Of a DNA stretch of 13,338 bases, positions 12,124-13,338 are shown one piece after another. A program made the translations under genes and the position numbers. Source of the stretch: Dehalococcoidia bacterium (GTDB taxonomy: Bacteria; Chloroflexota; Dehalococcoidia; SHYD01; SHYC01); assembly GCA_016844365.1 (NCBI GenBank), contig JAENIT010000002.1, positions 1 through 13,338 on the forward strand, written 5' to 3'. Below the pieces are notes generated by a model. That model saw nothing but the letters and a program-made list of their open reading frames with translations. It was not told where the DNA came from and searched no databases. Position 1 is the stretch's first letter. Each line of letters starts with the position of its first letter.

Positions 12124-13170
12124 ATGCTGAAATTATGTTTCCATGATCCATCGTCGAAAGGTACTTCTTTGGTCACTAAAGAGACGTTTGTAAACCTGAC
12201 CCAGCACAGCCGTGAAGAGCTGCTTGAGCTTCACCATCAGATGCTCCGCATCCGCCTCTTTGAGGAGAAGGTCAACGAGATGTACACTCGGGCCAAGATC
12301 GGAGGCTATTGCCACCTCAACAACGGAGAAGAGGCGTGTATTGTCGGGGCCTACTCCGCCCTGGAGCCAGAGGACTACGTATTCACCTACTACAGAGACC
12401 ACGGCCACGCCCTGGCCCGAGGCGTATCGGCTCGGGCGGTGATGGCGGAGCTTTTCGGCAAAGAGACAGGGTGCTCTAAGGGGCGAGGAGGCTCTATGCA
12501 CCTCTTTGACACCAGTGTGCGTTTTATGGGCGGCCATGCCATCGTGGGAGGGCAATTACCTCTCTCCGTGGGCGTGGCCTTCGCCATAAAATACCGCGGG
12601 GGAAAAGAGATCGTCATCAGCTCCACAGGCGAGGGGGCCACCAACATCGGCGCTTTTAATGAGTCCATGAACCTGGCGCAACTGTGGCAGCTTCCTGTGA
12701 TCGTACTTTGCATCAACAACCAATACGAGATGGGAACTCCGGTCTCCAAGACCTCGGCCCAGAAAGAGGTGTGGCGCAAGGCCTCCGCCTACGCCATGGC
12801 GGCGGAGCAAGTGGACGGCATGGACGTTCTCGCCGTCAAGGATGCCGTCGAAAGGGCTGTGAAGAGGGCGCGGGAGGATAGCCTGCCTACTTTTATCGAA
12901 GCGTTGTGCTATCGCTTTAGGGGCCATTCGGTAATAGACCCGGCCCGCTATCGAACCCAGGAGGAGCTGGAGCAATGGAAGGCTAAGGATCCTGTTTATT
13001 TCTTCCAGGCGAGGCTCATCGAGGAGGGGGTAATGACCGAGGCGGATGCCCAAGAGGCAGAGAGAACTATTATGGCGGAGGTGGATGACGCTGTGGAGTT
13101 CGCGGATAACAGCCCAGACCCCGATATCGATGACTTGTACCGTTACCTATATGTAGAGGAGAAGGATTAG
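12124..13170 (+). CDS. Thiamine diphosphate-dependent dehydrogenase E1 component, alpha subunit (pyruvate/acetoin/branched-chain type)
   Basis: The frame encodes 348 aa from the ATG at 12124. A TTG at 12169 with AAAGG about 7 nt upstream is a good alternative and would give 333 aa, closer to the usual N-terminus. Family signatures are FEEKVNEMY (47-55), [13 protein letters not shown] (88-100), [10 protein letters not shown] (120-129), [17 protein letters not shown] (136-152), the thiamine diphosphate motif GEG (169-171) with NN 26 residues later (198-199), and the loop [12 protein letters not shown] (267-278). It pairs with the beta subunit to decarboxylate a 2-oxo acid (or cleave acetoin) and pass the acyl group to an E2 lipoyl enzyme. 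The substrate cannot be settled by eye. Glu replaces the usual Asp in the GDG motif. The beta gene starts 1 bp after the stop. Confidence 0.95.
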   Translation: MLKLCFHDPSSKGTSLVTKETFVNLTQHSREELLELHHQMLRIRLFEEKVNEMYTRAKIGGYCHLNNGEEACIVGAYSALEPEDYVFTYYRDHGHALARGVSARAVMAELFGKETGCSKGRGGSMHLFDTSVRFMGGHAIVGGQLPLSVGVAFAIKYRGGKEIVISSTGEGATNIGAFNESMNLAQLWQLPVIVLCINNQYEMGTPVSKTSAQKEVWRKASAYAMAAEQVDGMDVLAVKDAVERAVKRAREDSLPTFIEALCYRFRGHSVIDPARYRTQEELEQWKAKDPVYFFQARLIEEGVMTEADAQEAERTIMAEVDDAVEFADNSPDPDIDDLYRYLYVEEKD

Positions 13171-13171
13171 A

Positions 13172-13338
13172 GTGGCGGTAATCGCCTACAGAGAGGCCTT
13201 GAACCAGGCTCTGCGTGAGGAGATGCGCCGAGACCCCGACGTGTTCCTTATAGGAGAGGACATCGGAGCCTTCCAAGGCTCCTACCGGGTCACCGCCGGC
13301 CTCTTGGATGAGTTCGGGGAGAAGCGGGTCGTAGACAC
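13172..13338 (+). CDS. E1 component beta subunit, N-terminal part (runs off window)
   Basis: Fifty-five codons are visible from a GTG at 13172, 1 bp after the alpha-subunit stop. AAGGA lies about 6 nt upstream, within the end of the alpha gene. The N-terminus ([33 protein letters not shown] ... [18 protein letters not shown] in parts) is that of transketolase-like beta subunits of pyruvate/acetoin/2-oxoisovalerate dehydrogenases, with the cofactor-side glutamate of the GED segment present. Together with the alpha gene it forms an alpha2beta2 E1. An E2 and E3 would be expected beyond the window. Confidence 0.93.
   Translation, partial: MAVIAYREALNQALREEMRRDPDVFLIGEDIGAFQGSYRVTAGLLDEFGEKRVVD

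Overview
This window looks bacterial and mid-GC. It comes most probably from an uncultivated member of the Chloroflexota (Dehalococcoidia or SAR202-like). That assignment is an inference from gene content: an ACIII/Qrc-like respiratory module, an exosortase-like sorting system with LPE-type C-terminal signals, DNRLRE surface proteins, and GTG/TTG starts. There is no rRNA or other phylogenetic marker to confirm it.

Layout. (1) Positions 1-4923, minus strand, transcribed towards the left edge: a small two-helix membrane protein, a membrane-anchored pentaheme cytochrome c, a Tat-exported molybdopterin-oxidoreductase-like protein, a four-cluster ferredoxin subunit, and an NrfD/PsrC-type quinone-interacting membrane subunit that runs off the window. 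The order cytochrome - Mo-like protein - FeS - NrfD is that of Qrc and of the first genes of alternative complex III. The set probably moves electrons between the quinone pool and periplasmic cytochromes. (2) Positions 4861-5413: a tandem duplication of about 277 bp across the junction between two gene groups. It leaves a remnant of each neighbouring gene, and each copy carries a hairpin. (3) Positions 5335-9378, minus strand: a tightly packed five-gene operon. In order of transcription it encodes a DNRLRE surface protein with a C-terminal sorting signal, a small membrane-anchored beta-rich protein, a CPBP intramembrane protease, an exosortase/archaeosortase-family transpeptidase, and a membrane protein with a related ectodomain. 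Upstream, at 9565-10779, a second surface protein carries the same C-terminal module behind its own control region. Together these look like a self-contained surface-protein sorting and processing system, and this is the most interesting part of the window. (4) Positions 10861-11571: about 700 bp without a credible gene, holding several short palindromic repeats. (5) Positions 11572-13338, plus strand: a four-repeat TPR protein, then the alpha and (partial) beta subunits of a pyruvate/acetoin/branched-chain-type E1 thiamine diphosphate dehydrogenase.

How the parts work together. The surface proteins enter by Sec through N-terminal signal peptides. They are held in the membrane by their C-terminal LPExPS-helix-basic tail, where the exosortase-like Cys/Arg/His enzyme is expected to cut and transfer them. 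The CPBP protease and the two beta-ectodomain proteins are likely processing or partner factors. The redox operon is functionally separate, and a hairpin at the duplicated junction probably insulates it.
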